DNA of 64,000 nt from Laccaria trichodermophora (lineage: Eukaryota; Basidiomycota; Agaricomycetes; Agaricales; Hydnangiaceae), in the NCBI GenBank assembly GCA_018417955.1, contig JACTVC010000006.1, positions 1,860,001 through 1,924,000 of the forward strand, written 5' to 3'. Positions within the stretch are counted from its first letter, which is position 1; every line of letters begins with the position of its first letter. Positions 22,141 to 34,987 of this stretch are shown piece by piece. Made by a program: the position numbers and the translations under genes. The notes under the pieces were generated by a model. That model did no database searches and was not told the origin of the DNA. It was given only the letters and a program-made list of their open reading frames with translations.

Positions 22141-25100
22141 ATACTTCCTACTTTCACAACAATTTACGAGGCACTATGTATATACATACCCTTGTCTTGA
22201 GGCATTTCATACGCAAATGTGACGGTTGTGAGGTGGTTGTCAAGAGTCAGGAATGCGGGATTCAGGTGAAGAACTAAATTGACGGCCGTACAGCGTGCTT
22301 GACCAAAAGTTATTGGAAGCGGTGTATATGCGACCCACGTCCGTGTCATGGAGCAAAGGGTGGGGTGGGTAGAGGTGGGTGTCTAGGAGATTTCGCAGCA
22401 CAGAGAGAAGGTTGCGATGATTGAGTAAGTAAGATGAAGCGGCTCAAAGGAAGGTGAGCGGAAGTGGATTAGTAAATACACTAATGCACGCTTGAGAAGG
22501 GCTATAACTCGCTCATACGAAGCGCACCGTCCTTTGCCCTATGCACCTCATGACCCTCAGCCAACGCATCACTTCCGAGGTAATCCTGAACGACAGCCTA
22601 AATCCCTCCAGGTTGTGGTGGTCACGTCGACTTGCAAGCGAGTGGATTCCTCAATCGTCGTATCGCAAGAGTTGGATGGAAGGGCATGTGGTCGTCCCTT
22701 GGGTCCGAAAGGGGAGGGGAGCCAATGTAACAAGCATCCGTCAGAATTCTCCGAACGTGCCGATGTGCATAGACGACCAAGGTATTCTAGTTCGGACTTG
22801 TTCGCGACCAGGTTGTGAGTACCTATTATCGAATATGATCTGTGTAAGTAGGCAGAAAGAGAGCGCGATGGAGGCTATGGGGGATGGCAGTACTTACGAA
22901 AGCCGTTATATGCGCGGTCGTTAATACGAATTCATTGAAGTCTGGCGTCCTCGAGCTTGTAGCCAGTACCGTGAGTCGGTGGTCAGATACGCGGATGTCG
23001 ACTTGGCTTGGCCCGCTGACCCAGGAAGTTGAAGTGGAAACAGGTTTGAACCCCAGAAGAAGAGAAGAGGAAGCACGAACCCACACCGAGATGAACTCTA
23101 GGCGTTTGGCATTCTGAGCGACATATTCATGCTGATGAGCCTTCGCTGGGCATGAAGAACACCATAACAATAGATCAGCCCTCCGGCGTTAGGCACGAGT
23201 ATGAGATCGGGGTTAACTCACTAATAACCCGACCTCATGATATCCTTGCCACCAACGAAATCCTTCAAGTGGTCCAGTCGTTCAGTCGTACCCGGCTTTT
23301 CCTTTGACATTCTCTCAGTTATTAACCCTCCCTTTCATGCGCCGATTCCATCAGAGGGCTTGTCAAGTCTTGGAGATGCAACAACAACGGGCGAGGCTTT
23401 GGCAAAGTCGACAGTCGACCAACTTCCGTCGCTTCAACGCGTGACCCTCGTCCGGTTCGTCATGTGGATGGCGGTCGCGGTAGTGAAAAATCCAGGAAAG
23501 GGCATCAGCGAGGACTCGGGATTGAACAAAGAGCCAACACGCTCGCGCCTTAAGATCTTTGCGTTGAAGCCTGGTTGAGCAATATGTTAGCAACATATTG
23601 TAATAGGCAAAGGCGTAGTACTCACATGATAGTAAGTACGAGCTCGTCCATGACCATCCGCTGCACCTGCTATACCTTAATGTTGGTTCAGTGGCGTTTA
23701 AGGCTGGCTGGAAAAGTTCATGGCAGTTGCGCGGTTGGAGGTGATCATTCTGGGCCACTGGCGCTCGGATGTTTTCTCTTAACGCCCACCTTCGTCCTTT
23801 AGATGCCTAGGTTGTACGGATTGCGATTTCTGGAAAAGAGACCGTCAAAAATCGGGAATGATTCATAACGACAAAAGTACTCACGAGATACCAACTTCCC
23901 GTTCAGTTATAAGTCAAAACACAGTGCACGGTTTGGATTATCTCAAAATGCCTGATACCAGATGCCATAATAATGAGCGGGAGAACGGATAACGAAATAG
24001 GAAAGGACTCTTTACCGTTCTGATGCCAATTCATTGGTTTTCACGAGAAGGAAGGGCGGCAGAAGTGAGCGGCTGGGCCTTACGAATTTGAAGGCTTATG
24101 GAATGCGTATTCGAGGGTTGCGCGTGGACAGGAAGGTCGTGAAGGGGTGATAGAAATCATCAATGCACACCGCATTGGGGCGAGAAAGTGATGGGGTGCA
24201 ACCAGGTAACCTGCGCATGATCACGTAGAGTCAACGCCGAGACCTGAGGACTAACGAAAAAAGATCAATAAGAGATACACTATTGATAGAGGGCAAAAAA
24301 TACACTTGTGAATCATATATTGGTATTGAGTCACCGCAGACCCCGAAATGAGATGAAGCACCAAACGAAGTATGATCGCGTAGAGCAGAAAGAGGCGGAC
24401 GTCCTAGAGAACCAGATCGTAGTGAGCAAAAGACGTCAAGCCGAGGAAGAGAGGCGAGGGTCGTGATCAACGCAAAACGCCTCGAGAGTTGGTCATATTT
24501 GTTCTTGACCACCATCATGCCTTGACGTCGACGCCGGCTATATTATCCCTGTCATTGGCTTTGCACCTTCAATACCTCGCAGTACGATGATTCAACGCTC
24601 CTCGTCAGCCTGAGGCCATTTGATAGCTGAAGCTGTCGGTTTGATAACTCTGGAGTCTGAGGTGCGTTTGCTATCTCTGCCGCCAGTTTCACCTTCTAAT
24701 CTTAGTTCCTCGAAGCCCTGCAACGTGCTACTCCCTGGCGGTTCAGTTGGTCCTCCAAATCTGGTCGCAATATCGTGCGGTTTTACCTCACAGACATGCG
24801 GCTTCATCCAGAGCAACCGCCTCCTTCACCGGCACCCGCAACACGGACCTCCAATTACTTGAGCTTCTCTATTCCTTCCAGCCCAACATATCCGAAGCAG
24901 GATGTTCAACGTTACTCACGTCTTCTCACTGCTTTCTCAGCTCTCGTGTTCGCCATTTAATGCCGTGGAATTGCTGCAGTTACCCAGGGAAAGCCTTGGC
25001 GATTCGGCCAGGATGACGTGCCACAGATTCGCGACGACATCTTTGTACGTCGTCCCCATTGTGCAAGAAGATAATCCACCACTGTCCTCTGTCGAACACT

Positions 25101-25506
25101 CATCGCCACCACCCACTTACGAGTCGCTGACTACCCAGCAGCCGCAAACCAGTCAGCACTCCACCACCCGGGTTCATCGACCTTCTTCTAGCGCGAATTT
25201 CCACCACTTTTGACCACCTTCCCACAAGGGGCCCATCCCCCCATCATCTTCTACTGGACGGCAGACGACTCATATGGCCCCCGAGTAGGCGACTTACCCC
25301 CCTTCCGCAGGTCCAATTACTTTCTAGGCTCTACGCCCGCACGCGTGGACGACCTCGCTTTTGGAAACGGAAAGGCGCACAATGGCCAACGTGAAGCATT
25401 TTTGACACGCTTCTTCACCTTCCACCGTCGTAGTCCAGTACGTGGCAAGCCAAGCCCGTGAAGCATCTCCTTCGACCCATTTTGGCTGCGGCTATTAATG
25501 CTGAAG
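22141..25506. other. decayed unique DNA, no supported gene
   Basis: Many short frames occur on both strands. Some minus-strand pieces (23170-22826 and 23758-23363) are moderately long and lie between plausible splice sites, but they do not join into a recognisable protein. The plus-strand frames around 24600-25460 are proline/serine-rich and unrecognised. I treat the stretch as decayed coding or transposon DNA. Confidence 0.45.
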
Positions 25507-26784
25507 CCCAGTGAAAACCTGCTCTGGAGGTTTCTGGAGAAAACGGCCAAGTTGCTGGTGTCAGCCGTCGTTGTCCGGGATAGTCCGAAGTTGGTCCGAG
25601 GCAACTTCGATGTAACTATTCTTTCTGGGCGCTACCGTTGATATCTGGATGTTCCGACTCGAGTCAATTACAAAATTTTTAAGTCATCGTTTTCCATTTT
25701 TTTCTCTCTAAGCAAATGTCCAAGCAACGTCCAAGCGGCAGGTTTATCCTACTGAGCGCTTCCTTCTGCTCTGCGTTGGGAAAGCTTTACCTAAGCAACA
25801 AATAATGCTCTGAAGTCGTCGCCACTCTCTTCCTTCCCCCACCACCATCTCCTCCCCACATGCCACGACGTCCCCATCCTCTTCCCATGCTTGACGCGAC
25901 GGCATTCCCGTTTGTGTAGCGCTCGACTCGGGGAATTCCTATGGCTGAGAGTGGAGCTTGATTTACGCGGTTCCCGAGCAATACCGTTTGTACCTGGTGA
26001 GTGTATGTATGCGCCTCAAGTGCCTCGTTTGTTGCTGACAGTGCTTGGGAATGCTCCAGTGGCTTTGCGCCACCACCTGGGCAGCGCGACATTGATTGTA
26101 GGAGTGGTGCGTGGATTCGCCATCCCCATTCTTACGCATTTCCACGACGTGACTCACCATCTTTCCTCAAGCTAGCTCAGGTTGGGATGGGCGACGCGCC
26201 GCGACCTTGGATTTGGAAGGCCGAGTTTTTACATGTCGTTCATCAGACTATCACGCAATCAGGTGTGTTCAATCGTGTCTCCCTTCGCTCTTGTCTAATC
26301 TCGATGCGATATTTAGCACGAAGAGGCCTGACGGCCGTGTTTTCCCACCGGGGCTGCTAGGAGACGACGGCTTGCAACACAGGCTGGAGGAGCTGGGATA
26401 TGCGACTAGAGCTGGTGTATACGACTACCGAAGCAGGATTGAGAGCACAGGTGGATCGGGGATGCGGGTATGGTCAGGTAGGACGCGGATATCGCCAGAT
26501 TGAGGCCAGACGGGGCCAGATTATATTGTGTACAATAGGGTAGAATATAATTATAGATTTTTCCAGCCCACAACGGTCTACCCCAGAATATCCCAGTCAA
26601 GGCCAGAAGCAGCCAGAGATTTGACCAAAACCTAAAACGAACCATCTTCTAACCCTCCAGCGTGAGCCAGATATTTTCTGGAAAGCGGACAAAAACTGGC
26701 TTCAGCCGGCGATTTCTGGAGGTCCAGCTTAAGCCGGCTTCTCACGGATATTTCCAGACCCCCCCAGAGCAGGTTTTCACTGGG
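25507..26784. repeat. inverted repeat pair bounding 1.28 kb, possible old element
   Basis: CCCAGTGAAAACCTGCTCTG and one more base (25507-25527) recur exactly as the reverse complement at 26764-26784. Inside the right copy the sequence is rich in GCCAGA/TCTGG words. No gene or target duplication is visible. It may be a degraded miniature transposon, or two solo repeats in opposite orientation. Confidence 0.45.
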
Positions 26785-27326
26785 GCTGAAGATCGACTCT
26801 ATGCGCCTTCAGGCTCCCTGCGGCCTGGTTTTCTTCCCGTACTCCAACAGCGCTACTGCTTGACGCCTCTTGGACTAGAATATCAAAGTCATATGACGTA
26901 TGTCAGGCGTGTGCCTGCGTTACTTATCCGCGGTCTGTTATGATTCCTCTTCTTCTCCGCTCCGCAATCGATAGCAGTGTTCATGTGCCTAGGTACACCG
27001 ATGACGCATTTCAGGTACGGGCGGTTGACCACACATAATCAGTATCTACGAGATTACCTTGTCTCCCACTTTCGTTTATTCAAATAGAGGGACTCGGACT
27101 CGACTTCGCGATCGCTTTGATGATGGCCATCTAGACGCTGGTTAAGCTCGTCCAACCCGCCAGTTGTTTCCACGACACAGCCTCATATTCCAGGTCCCCG
27201 CCGCGTGGTATGCTTCGGAGAGCCTGCTCTCCTTGTTCACATCAACGCAGCTAGGAGTCGACTGACATTTGGTATGTCCTTGCGTTTTCAAAAGGTTAGG
27301 TCAGCTCACTGACGCGCGCTCAACAG
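26785..27326. other. 5' flank of the kinase gene; upstream exon possible
   Basis: A GGTATGTCC donor near 27271 and an acceptor at 27326 suggest an upstream exon of the following gene, but the N-terminal motif expected for DUF4238 is not found. Nothing else is seen. Confidence 0.35.
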
Positions 27327-29670
27327 CATGTCGGACTTCACCTCACCTTATTTCCCTCATTTCCTTTGGGAGTTCTGGCTGTCGCATGTGTACGTCGATG
27401 ACAACCTTCAATCATACCTGCCTCACATCTCTACAGCGAAACTGGTAAACCTTCGAACAAACAACGCGTGCACATATACGATGTTTATGATAACGAATTA
27501 AACGAAGCATACGAGATACCAAATAGCGATAGGACCATATTCCAAGGCTTCAACTCCCGTTTTCTTGATGTTGAGACTCAAAAATTAGTGAAAGAAGCCG
27601 AGCAAAGCTTTACGAAGCTTGAGTCTGATGCTCGGTCGGTGGTGACCGATCTTCTGGACCGAACTGTGCGGAGCGAGGAAAACACCAAGAGGTCCATACC
27701 ATTTAATCGACGGGATGTCGAGACCTTGCGCAAATACTTTGTTTTTCTTCGTTTCCGCAACAGCGCAGCGTACCGCCAGATGGTTGTCACCCTTGAGAAG
27801 TCGGGCTACGAGGAGCCCAAAGACGGACAAATCTTCAATGCTTATAGACCCCTCATCGCCCAGCTCCGCAAGCGATTCATTTTGCGTGGATTCATCGACT
27901 TTTTGGAGCATTCTTGGGCAGATGGGGTGATACGGTCGCGTTCAGACCAACGGTTGCCTATAGGGTGGTCTGTGGATACTTTTCAAGACGTAATGAACCT
28001 CTATTGCTGGCGCTTATGCGAAGCAGAGGTCTGCGTTGGCATTGCTTGCGAGGACCAGGAGTTCATTCTTGCAGATTGCTGTTTCGGTAGTTTGGATGAG
28101 GGGTTCGACGAGGACCCGTGAGTTAACCATCTCTCTCAAAGTGCAGATGAAGATTTGACGTTGTCGTTGCATTCATCAGGGAGTGTTGTGATCTCTTTTT
28201 CCCCGTCTTCCCGACTCTCGCTCTTTACATTCTCGGCACGGCAAATGAACACTGTTCATCAACCTCCACATATCGCCACTCAACGATCTGGATAGACGTT
28301 GGCTTGGAATCTGCGTCAGATGTCCATCTCCGAAATGCCATGATCCTCCAAACCTACCCACACTTCCTTTACTTCTCTTCCCTCCGGACTGTTGCACTTT
28401 CCATATCATCGTACGACGAGTTCCGGTGGATCCAAGAGCATCAGGACTATAGCCGATTGAAGCAACGATGTCGACAAAAGTTTTTGCAAGAGACAGTCAC
28501 CAAGACTTTGGTCGTGAAAGGGTCTGTGATCCTGACTGATCTTACCGATGAGGTTGTGAAGGGAGAGGCGGCTGTGGCTCATGGAACGTTCTCTGACGTA
28601 TGGAAAGGAATTTGGAACGATCCAATTGAGAGACGCCCACGGCCGGTAAGTTCTTTGTGGTGTTATAGTGCAAGGTCAGCTCACGATATCGTTCAGGTTG
28701 CCATCAAGGTCCTGCGTCAAGTCATGGTACAAAATGTTCGAGAGAAGCTCATCAAGGTATGGAGTGCATCTGTTGCTTGTATGTTTTGAGCTGACATGAT
28801 GGTTTGTTAGCGACTTCAATCGGAGGTTATTGCTTGGCACCGTCTATGTCATCGCAACGTGTCCCAGCTTTTTGGGATAGTGCATCTCTCACAGAGCATT
28901 GGCATGGTATCGCCTTGGTGCGAACATGGGACGCTTTGCAACTACCTGGAGCATTTCCCGAGCGTGAATCGATTAAGACTTGTACGCTTTTCATGTTATC
29001 CACCGAGTTTCATTATCTAACTATTGTTGTAGCTCGCACAGGTGGCTTCCGCCATTGCCTATCTCCATACGTTCAGGCCCACCATTGTCCATGGGGACTT
29101 GAAAGGAGTCAGACCCCTTTGTTCGTCCTCTCCCGCTCCCCGCTGACTCCCAACTCAGGGAAACATTCTGGTCGATGAGCGTGGATATGCGATCATCACC
29201 GACTTTGGGCTCTCCAAGGTCATTGAGGAAATGTCCGAGACCATCAGCAAGGGCACCTCATTTTTTGCCGGTTCAACCAGGTGGATGGCGCCAGAGCTTA
29301 TTATGGCACTGGTGGAAGACGATGGGCACATTCCTCCCATTACAACGTTTAGTGATGTGTACGCATTTGCTTCGGTGTGCCTAGAGGTATGTCTGGCCTT
29401 CTACCTTCGCCGATTGCATATGTGACTCATGTATGCTTGCAGGTAGCAACTGGACAGCTTCCCTATCCTCATAGAACAAACGACCATGCTGTAACTGTGG
29501 ATATCATTCGAGGAGTCAAACCTACCAGGGGAGCTTGTTGCCTGGTCCAAGTCAAGAGCGTAGACGTCTTTTGGGATACTCTGGATCGCTGTTGGGACTC
29601 CATTGATTATCTTCGCCCTAGCATGCGTGAGATGCTCACGCTATTGGATGAAATGGATCCAGAGCGATGA
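27327..29670 (+). CDS. DUF4238-protein kinase fusion
   Basis: Exons 27327-27387, 27437-28117, 28180-28645, 28697-28756, 28811-28981, 29033-29107, 29159-29386 and 29443-29670 join in frame. The first ~300 residues look like DUF4238 (HIYDVYDNELNEAYE, LRKYFVFLRFRNSAAYRQM). A tyrosine-kinase-like Ser/Thr kinase follows: AHGTFSDVWKG glycine loop, VAIKVLR lysine, HGDLKGGNILVD catalytic loop, TDFGLSK, and WMAPE. Catalytic Lys, Asp and Asn are all present, so the kinase is probably active. HGD in place of HRD is common in mushroom kinases of this type. DUF4238 has no assigned function. The true start is unclear: the exon at 27327 has no good ATG in frame, and upstream sequence was not resolved. Confidence 0.75.
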
Positions 29671-30070
29671 TCTGCAGCTGAGTTCCCTTGAACTCCCCCG
29701 CTTTGAGCGCTGTATTTGTACTTAACTTATTTGTCCCGTATTCCCAAGTTTTCTTCTACTTTCATTTTTTCCCCATTCTTTTCGCTTTGAATTCCCATCC
29801 GTTTTTCATCGTTGTACATCATTGTAAAGCCAGCAAATAAATTGTACTATTGACTGCAGAAAAAAAGTCGGCAAGTGCTCGGACCGGAAATATAATGCAC
29901 AGCTGACAGAATTTGTTTTTACCCGCCCGACCTTGAGCTTACTTGAAGCTTACTTGGAGCTTACCACTTTTTACGCCCTTACTCATCCCCCCGGTCTGAG
30001 TCTTTCTAAGCCCGTCATGTGTTTGTCTATAAGGGCAAGACTCGATGGCAAATCCTGAACATTTTGAACA

Positions 30071-31433
30071 ATGGCCCGCACAATGCAAGCTCTCGTCACC
30101 GCGCCAAACAAGACTGCCGTTGTCGCAGATATCGCTGTTCCCGAGCCCGAACATAATGAGATTCGGTGAGTGATTTGATCCAAGATTTCAATAATGCCCT
30201 GAACTCCAATCTCAGAGTCAAGGTGCACTCTGTCGCCTTGAATATGGTGGACGCTCTGTATACGCAGTACCCCCTTGGTGAACTAGGACGTGTTGTTGGG
30301 AGTGACATCTCAGGAGTCGTGGATAAGATCGGTGTGGGCGTGACAGGGTGGCAGGTAGGAGATCGCGTCGCAGGTCTCCTGCAAGGAGGTACGCTAAATC
30401 AAATTGGATAGTTCCCCTGCAAGCTGACCTTTTTCGCCAGCAACTTCTGTGACCCCCCGTCCTGGAGGATTCGCAGAATACGCCATCTTAGAGCAGGATC
30501 TGGCTATTCATGTGCCTGCCGGGGTCACTTTTGATGAGGCTGCAACAGTTTCTCTTTGTGCTCTTACCGCTGCTCAGGTATGCACGATGTGATGGGCCCG
30601 TTTCACATAGCTAACAATGAACCTCAAAGGCGTTGTTCATCCGCCTCGAAATTCCAGCACCCTTTCCTAACCCATACACCTTCGCGCCTCCAGCAACGGA
30701 TGCACCAAGCGTCCTCGTCTATTCAGCGGCAACCTCTCTTGGTCTATACACCATTGAGCTCGCCAGCCTTCTCCGGACCCCATCGGGAAAGCCATATCGC
30801 ATCTTCGCTACCGCCAGCCCTAAGCACCACGCTAAACTCCTCGCACTGGGAGCCGAGGCCGTCTTCGATTACCGCTCACCTACATGGGTCGAAGACGTGC
30901 GAAAAGCCTCTGGCGGTATCTCTTACGCTGTAGATTGTATCTCAGAGAACGAGAGTACCGCGTTGATATCTCAAACTTTCGTTGAGAGTGGTGGGAAGAT
31001 CGCCGTCATTCGGAATAAAGATTGGGACAAGGGGGGCATTCGCGAGGGAGTAACGCCGCTTTATGGCGCTGTGTGGCAGGGACTTGGACATGAGCTCATT
31101 TACAACGGTTTGTATTGAATTCCGAGTTTTTGGGTTCGCATTTCTCATCTATCAATAACAGACGCAACCTTACCAGCCTCACTGTCCTGGCGAGCCTTCA
31201 GTGTGGCGTTTTACAAGTTTTTATCTGCTGGTTCTGCGAAGGATCGCAGTCTTTTTCCGATCTCGCCAAACCCTGTTCGCTTGATGCCCGGCGGTTTGGC
31301 AGAGATCGTATCCGATGCGTTTGTGCTCATCGGCGCATACAAAGTTATCGATCGGCCTGTGGATGCGACATCTGAGGGAGCTAAAGATTGGATGCAGCCA
31401 GTATCAGGAGTTAAACTTGTATATAGGGTTTGA
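30071..31433 (+). CDS. zinc-type (MDR) dehydrogenase / enoyl reductase-like
   Basis: Five exons (30071-30165, 30216-30388, 30441-30577, 30630-31107, 31162-31433) give 384 residues, normal for the family. The N-terminal GroES-like part has RVKVHSVALNMVDALY and GSDISGVVDKIGVGVTGWQVGDRVAG. The Rossmann part has VLVYSAATSLGLYTIELA, a variant of the usual glycine-rich nucleotide motif, then LALGAEAVFDYRSP and YAVDCIS. Catalytic zinc ligands are not evident, so a quinone-oxidoreductase or trans-enoyl-reductase role (NADPH-dependent reduction) is more likely than alcohol dehydrogenase. No biosynthetic cluster is seen around it. A short CTTACTTGAAG / CTTACTTGGAG repeat lies just upstream (29935-29965). 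Confidence 0.85.
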
Positions 31434-31611
31434 CATGTCGCCCATGAAGAATAAACAATTTAATGGTGTGGATTCTTGTGTGGATTCTCGTAAACAGTAA
31501 TTTGCAGGGCTGACGTGCGAATGGACAGCTTCGACATCACGGCATCTGTGAAAACACGGTGTTGCCATAATCATCCCACACTTTACAACCTCGTACTCAC
31601 CTCTCAAATCT

Positions 31612-34359
31612 ATGCGCTCCAATCGACGACCTTACCAAGGGCCTAGAACGCAGTTAGTCGTCTCAATAGACATCGGCACTACATTTTCAGCAGCTTCAGT
31701 GTGTATCCTTCAACCGGGAACACCTCCAGTGTTCGAAGAGGTGCTTGTCCAGTCTACCGTTATGACCAACGTCTTTCTTATTCATTATTTTTAGATTCTA
31801 CGCTGGCCTAAGCAGGTGAGCGATAGCCGATTTTACTTCCTGGTCTACTGAATAATCACACCTCGAAGGCCAATCCAGACGCCAAAGTCCCATCATTGGT
31901 CTACTACGATAGTTTAGGGAAACCACGTTGTTTCGGTGCCGAGACCGACAGTCCCGTGCGTTAGAAATTTCTTAACGATGATCCTACGCTTCTAAACTGA
32001 GTTGTTGCACAGGATACGAAGGCTGAAGCGGATGAAGAGGGCTGGATAAAAGCTGAATGGTACACGTATCCGGTCCAATGTGTTCTAACAATACTGAATG
32101 TAAGAATAGGTGGAAACTCTACCTCCGGCCTGACTACCTCCCAAAGATTGACGGGATTGAGATTGAAATTCCCGAGTTACCACCATCTCGAACGGTTGAT
32201 GATATTTTTGCTGATTTCCTCGAGTATGTAAAAGGCCAGCTGCAAGTGCATGTCACCAACTCGCATGGGAATGGGGAATCGCTTTGGAATTCATTATACC
32301 GCAACATGGACGTGGTGTTAACGACGCCTAATGGGTGGGAAGGCAGGCACCAACACCGGATGCGGGAAGCGGCTATTGCAGCTGGCCTTGTCATCAGGGG
32401 AACTCAAGTGAAATTCGTGACAGAGGCAGAGGTAGGATTCCTTTCGAATTTCCTCTTGATTTATTTATCGCTCATTGTGATGTGTGCAGGCCGCCGTAAT
32501 TTATACGGCTGAGAGCGGAAAGATCAACGACTGGCTAGTGGTACGTCAATATAAATCTGATAGTGCCGCAATATACTATAATCACTGTCTATGGTCACAG
32601 GAGGATGAACACTTAATTGTCTGCGACTGCGGAGGTATTTTACACTTTCACTCCTCATTAAGTATCCGCAATGACTCTACAACTAGGTGGCACCGTGGAT
32701 ATCACGTAAACTATTATCTTTTGACCATATGAACAACTCCCGATAATGCTCTTATAGAGGCTACAGAATCCAAAACGTCTCCCCCCTTCGACTTGAAGAA
32801 ATGTCGTATCCTCGCTGTAAATATTCGATATATTGGCCCTTTATCCACTAAACTTGTAGCTTTTGTAGGTTACCTTGCCGGTGGTGTTTTTGTAAATCAA
32901 GCCGCGAAGATATACTTAATGGGTGCGTTTGTATTTTGTACCGCACTGTCGCTTGACTAAAAAATTGTTTAATCAATCAGAGAGGTTGTCCGGAAGTGAA
33001 TGGGATGACGAAACAACTATTGAACATGCAATGCAAAGCTTTGAGCGGAATGCAAAACGATTTGTATGTGCCACTTGCCTAGTATCCCTCTAAGAAAACA
33101 ATCGTTTTTATCTGGTTCTTCTCAAGTTTGATGGTAAAAATGCTTTCATGACGGTGGAGCTCGGTGGCAGTAAAGGCGATATCAAACGTGGGATCGTTCG
33201 CGGCAGGTTGAAGATTCAAAAGCAAGTCGTAAATTATATCATGGGATTGCTTGTTCTAACACTACAAAACAGGGCTGACATGATCTCGTTTTTTGAACCG
33301 TCAATTCAAGCAATTATCGAAGGACTGCAGGAGACACTCCATGAAGGTGGCGACGTTGCAAATGTCCATTTTTCTCTTTTTGAAAGTGTTATCTCGATAA
33401 TGTTATCTTTAAACAGAAAATTATCATTGGGGGTGGCCTATCAAACTCACCGCATGTTTTAACACAACTCCAAAAGTGGGCCTCTGACCTCGGTCTTAAA
33501 GTGAGTAGGCCCGGCGGACCAATAGAGAAGGCCGTCACTAGTGGTGCCCTCTCATGGTATCTCGATGCGAGTGTCTCTTCCAGAGTCGCGAAATTCCATT
33601 ACGGGACCAATGTTGCTGTTCCGTTTGATAGAAACGACCCAGAAGTTGCTTGTCGGGAATCAGAGAAATATCAAAATGTACTTGGAGAATGGAAGATAGA
33701 TGGTGCATGGTCTGAAATAGTGGAGAAGGCAAGTAAAATTCTGTCACTTTTGTTTATTCGAGTTGACATGGAAGGTTATATAGAATGAAAAAATAAAGAC
33801 AGGGAAGGAATACTCTGCCTGGTTCCACCGAGCTTTCACTGATGCGGATGAACTGACTGTATCGATGGATCTCTATGCCTACCGATGGTCACGTCCCCCA
33901 CGCTTCATCAAAGATCCAGGCATGCTTATACGTCCGCGTCATTTGGAATTTTCTGACCACTAAACCTTTATATACTTAGGATGCAACATGGAGAAAGATG
34001 GATTTCTGCATCTTTGTACAGTCGAAGCCGATCTCACGAGTTGCTACGCAGCAGCTCCCTATTCAACAACACGAAACAAGAAAGGACAAAGGATTAAATA
34101 TTTACAGGCAAGGACATTGAAAGGAGCTGAGAGTTTTCCCCATGATTAACAAATTTTTCAGTATGAATTACAAATCTCGCTCTACGAGACAGAGGTTCAT
34201 GCACGACTCCGGTGGAAACCAGTGAGGGTGCTACTCCTTTTAAAGAGCCAAAAACGACTGATATATTCCTGCAGGACAACGCTAATAGTCGATTTATGCA
34301 CGGTCCTGCAAAAATTGGCTATGATTAAATACATCCCTGCGATGACCTTGCCGAGGTGA
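31612..34359 (+). CDS. Hsp70-family (HSPA12-like) ATPase with many introns
   Basis: About 17 exons are inferred, among them 31612-31740, a 21-base exon 31795-31815, 31869-31955, 32013-32059, 32110-32431, 32490-32540, 32601-32634, 32687-32705, 32758-32805, 32869-32922, 32981-33063, 33127-33221, 33273-33363 and 33417-33728. The actin-fold ATPase motifs are clear: VVSIDIGTTFSAAS (phosphate 1), LIVCDCGG joined to GTVDIT (phosphate 2) and KIIIGGGLSNSPHV (adenosine). Late exons read LHLCTVEADL and YELQISLYETEVHARLRW, as in fungal HSPA12-like proteins. These lack the canonical substrate domain and their client is unknown. Four 3' introns need GC donors (see findings). The last ~50 residues fit the family poorly, so the stop at 34359 is uncertain. 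Confidence 0.75.
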
Positions 34360-34597
34360 ACGTGGGAACCTACCCATTGCCTCTTGCTTCCGTCTGATAC
34401 CCGTTCCATACCCATGTATTTCAATCTATTCCAGCAATAATATCTATCTCTTGAGCGACGAATTTATCAAGTTGAATATGCTGGGATACTTAGCGCACAC
34501 CTCTTCAAGCATACTTACCTCAGGCTGAGCACTGAACTTAGGCCACCACCAGGCCACCAAGGGCACATGCTTAGAAGGTACGTCAATCAACTATTAC
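34360..34597. other. spacer, no gene
   Basis: Nothing is recognised between the Hsp70-like gene and the transposon fragment. Confidence 0.5.
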
Positions 34598-34987
34598 ATG
34601 CTAAGACTTTATCTTATTCATACCTATCTACCCACAGGACTTCGGGTAGCACAGATGCGAGTAATTTTTACTCTCCCAGATCACTTGCGTCGTGACCACT
34701 CCCTTCCACGATACCTCGCCTATATTGAATGGTTCAACCCGCTGCGATCCCCCGATCCTGACTCAGGCCTCCGCTTTGTTACTCGCTCTTCCCACCACAA
34801 TCAGCCCATTTCCGAGGTTGTGCCCCTTCGTGACGTCGTCTTAGGCTGCCATCTCATTCCAAAATTCGGCACCAAGTTCTCTCCTGCCAAGTGGAATCAC
34901 CTCGAAATCCTCGACAATTGGAAAACCTTTTCTCTCAACAAATATATTGATCTAGCTACGTTTTACGAGCACCAAGTCTTTCGCTAA
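34598..34987 (+). pseudogene. transposon ORF tail, Plavaka-like
   Basis: A single open stretch reads GLRVAQMRVIFTLPDHL, LAYIEWFNPLRSPDPDSGL, EVVPLRDVVLGCHLIPKFG and FSLNKYIDLATF. From memory this is the end of long open frames of Plavaka-type (CACTA-like) DNA transposons of mushrooms. No transposase core lies upstream, so it is a solo remnant. Confidence 0.5.

Noticed and set aside
33222..34161. Repeat-induced point mutation as the source of the GC donors
   Set aside because: That process changes C to T (G to A), the wrong direction for GT to GC on this strand, and the exons stay open.
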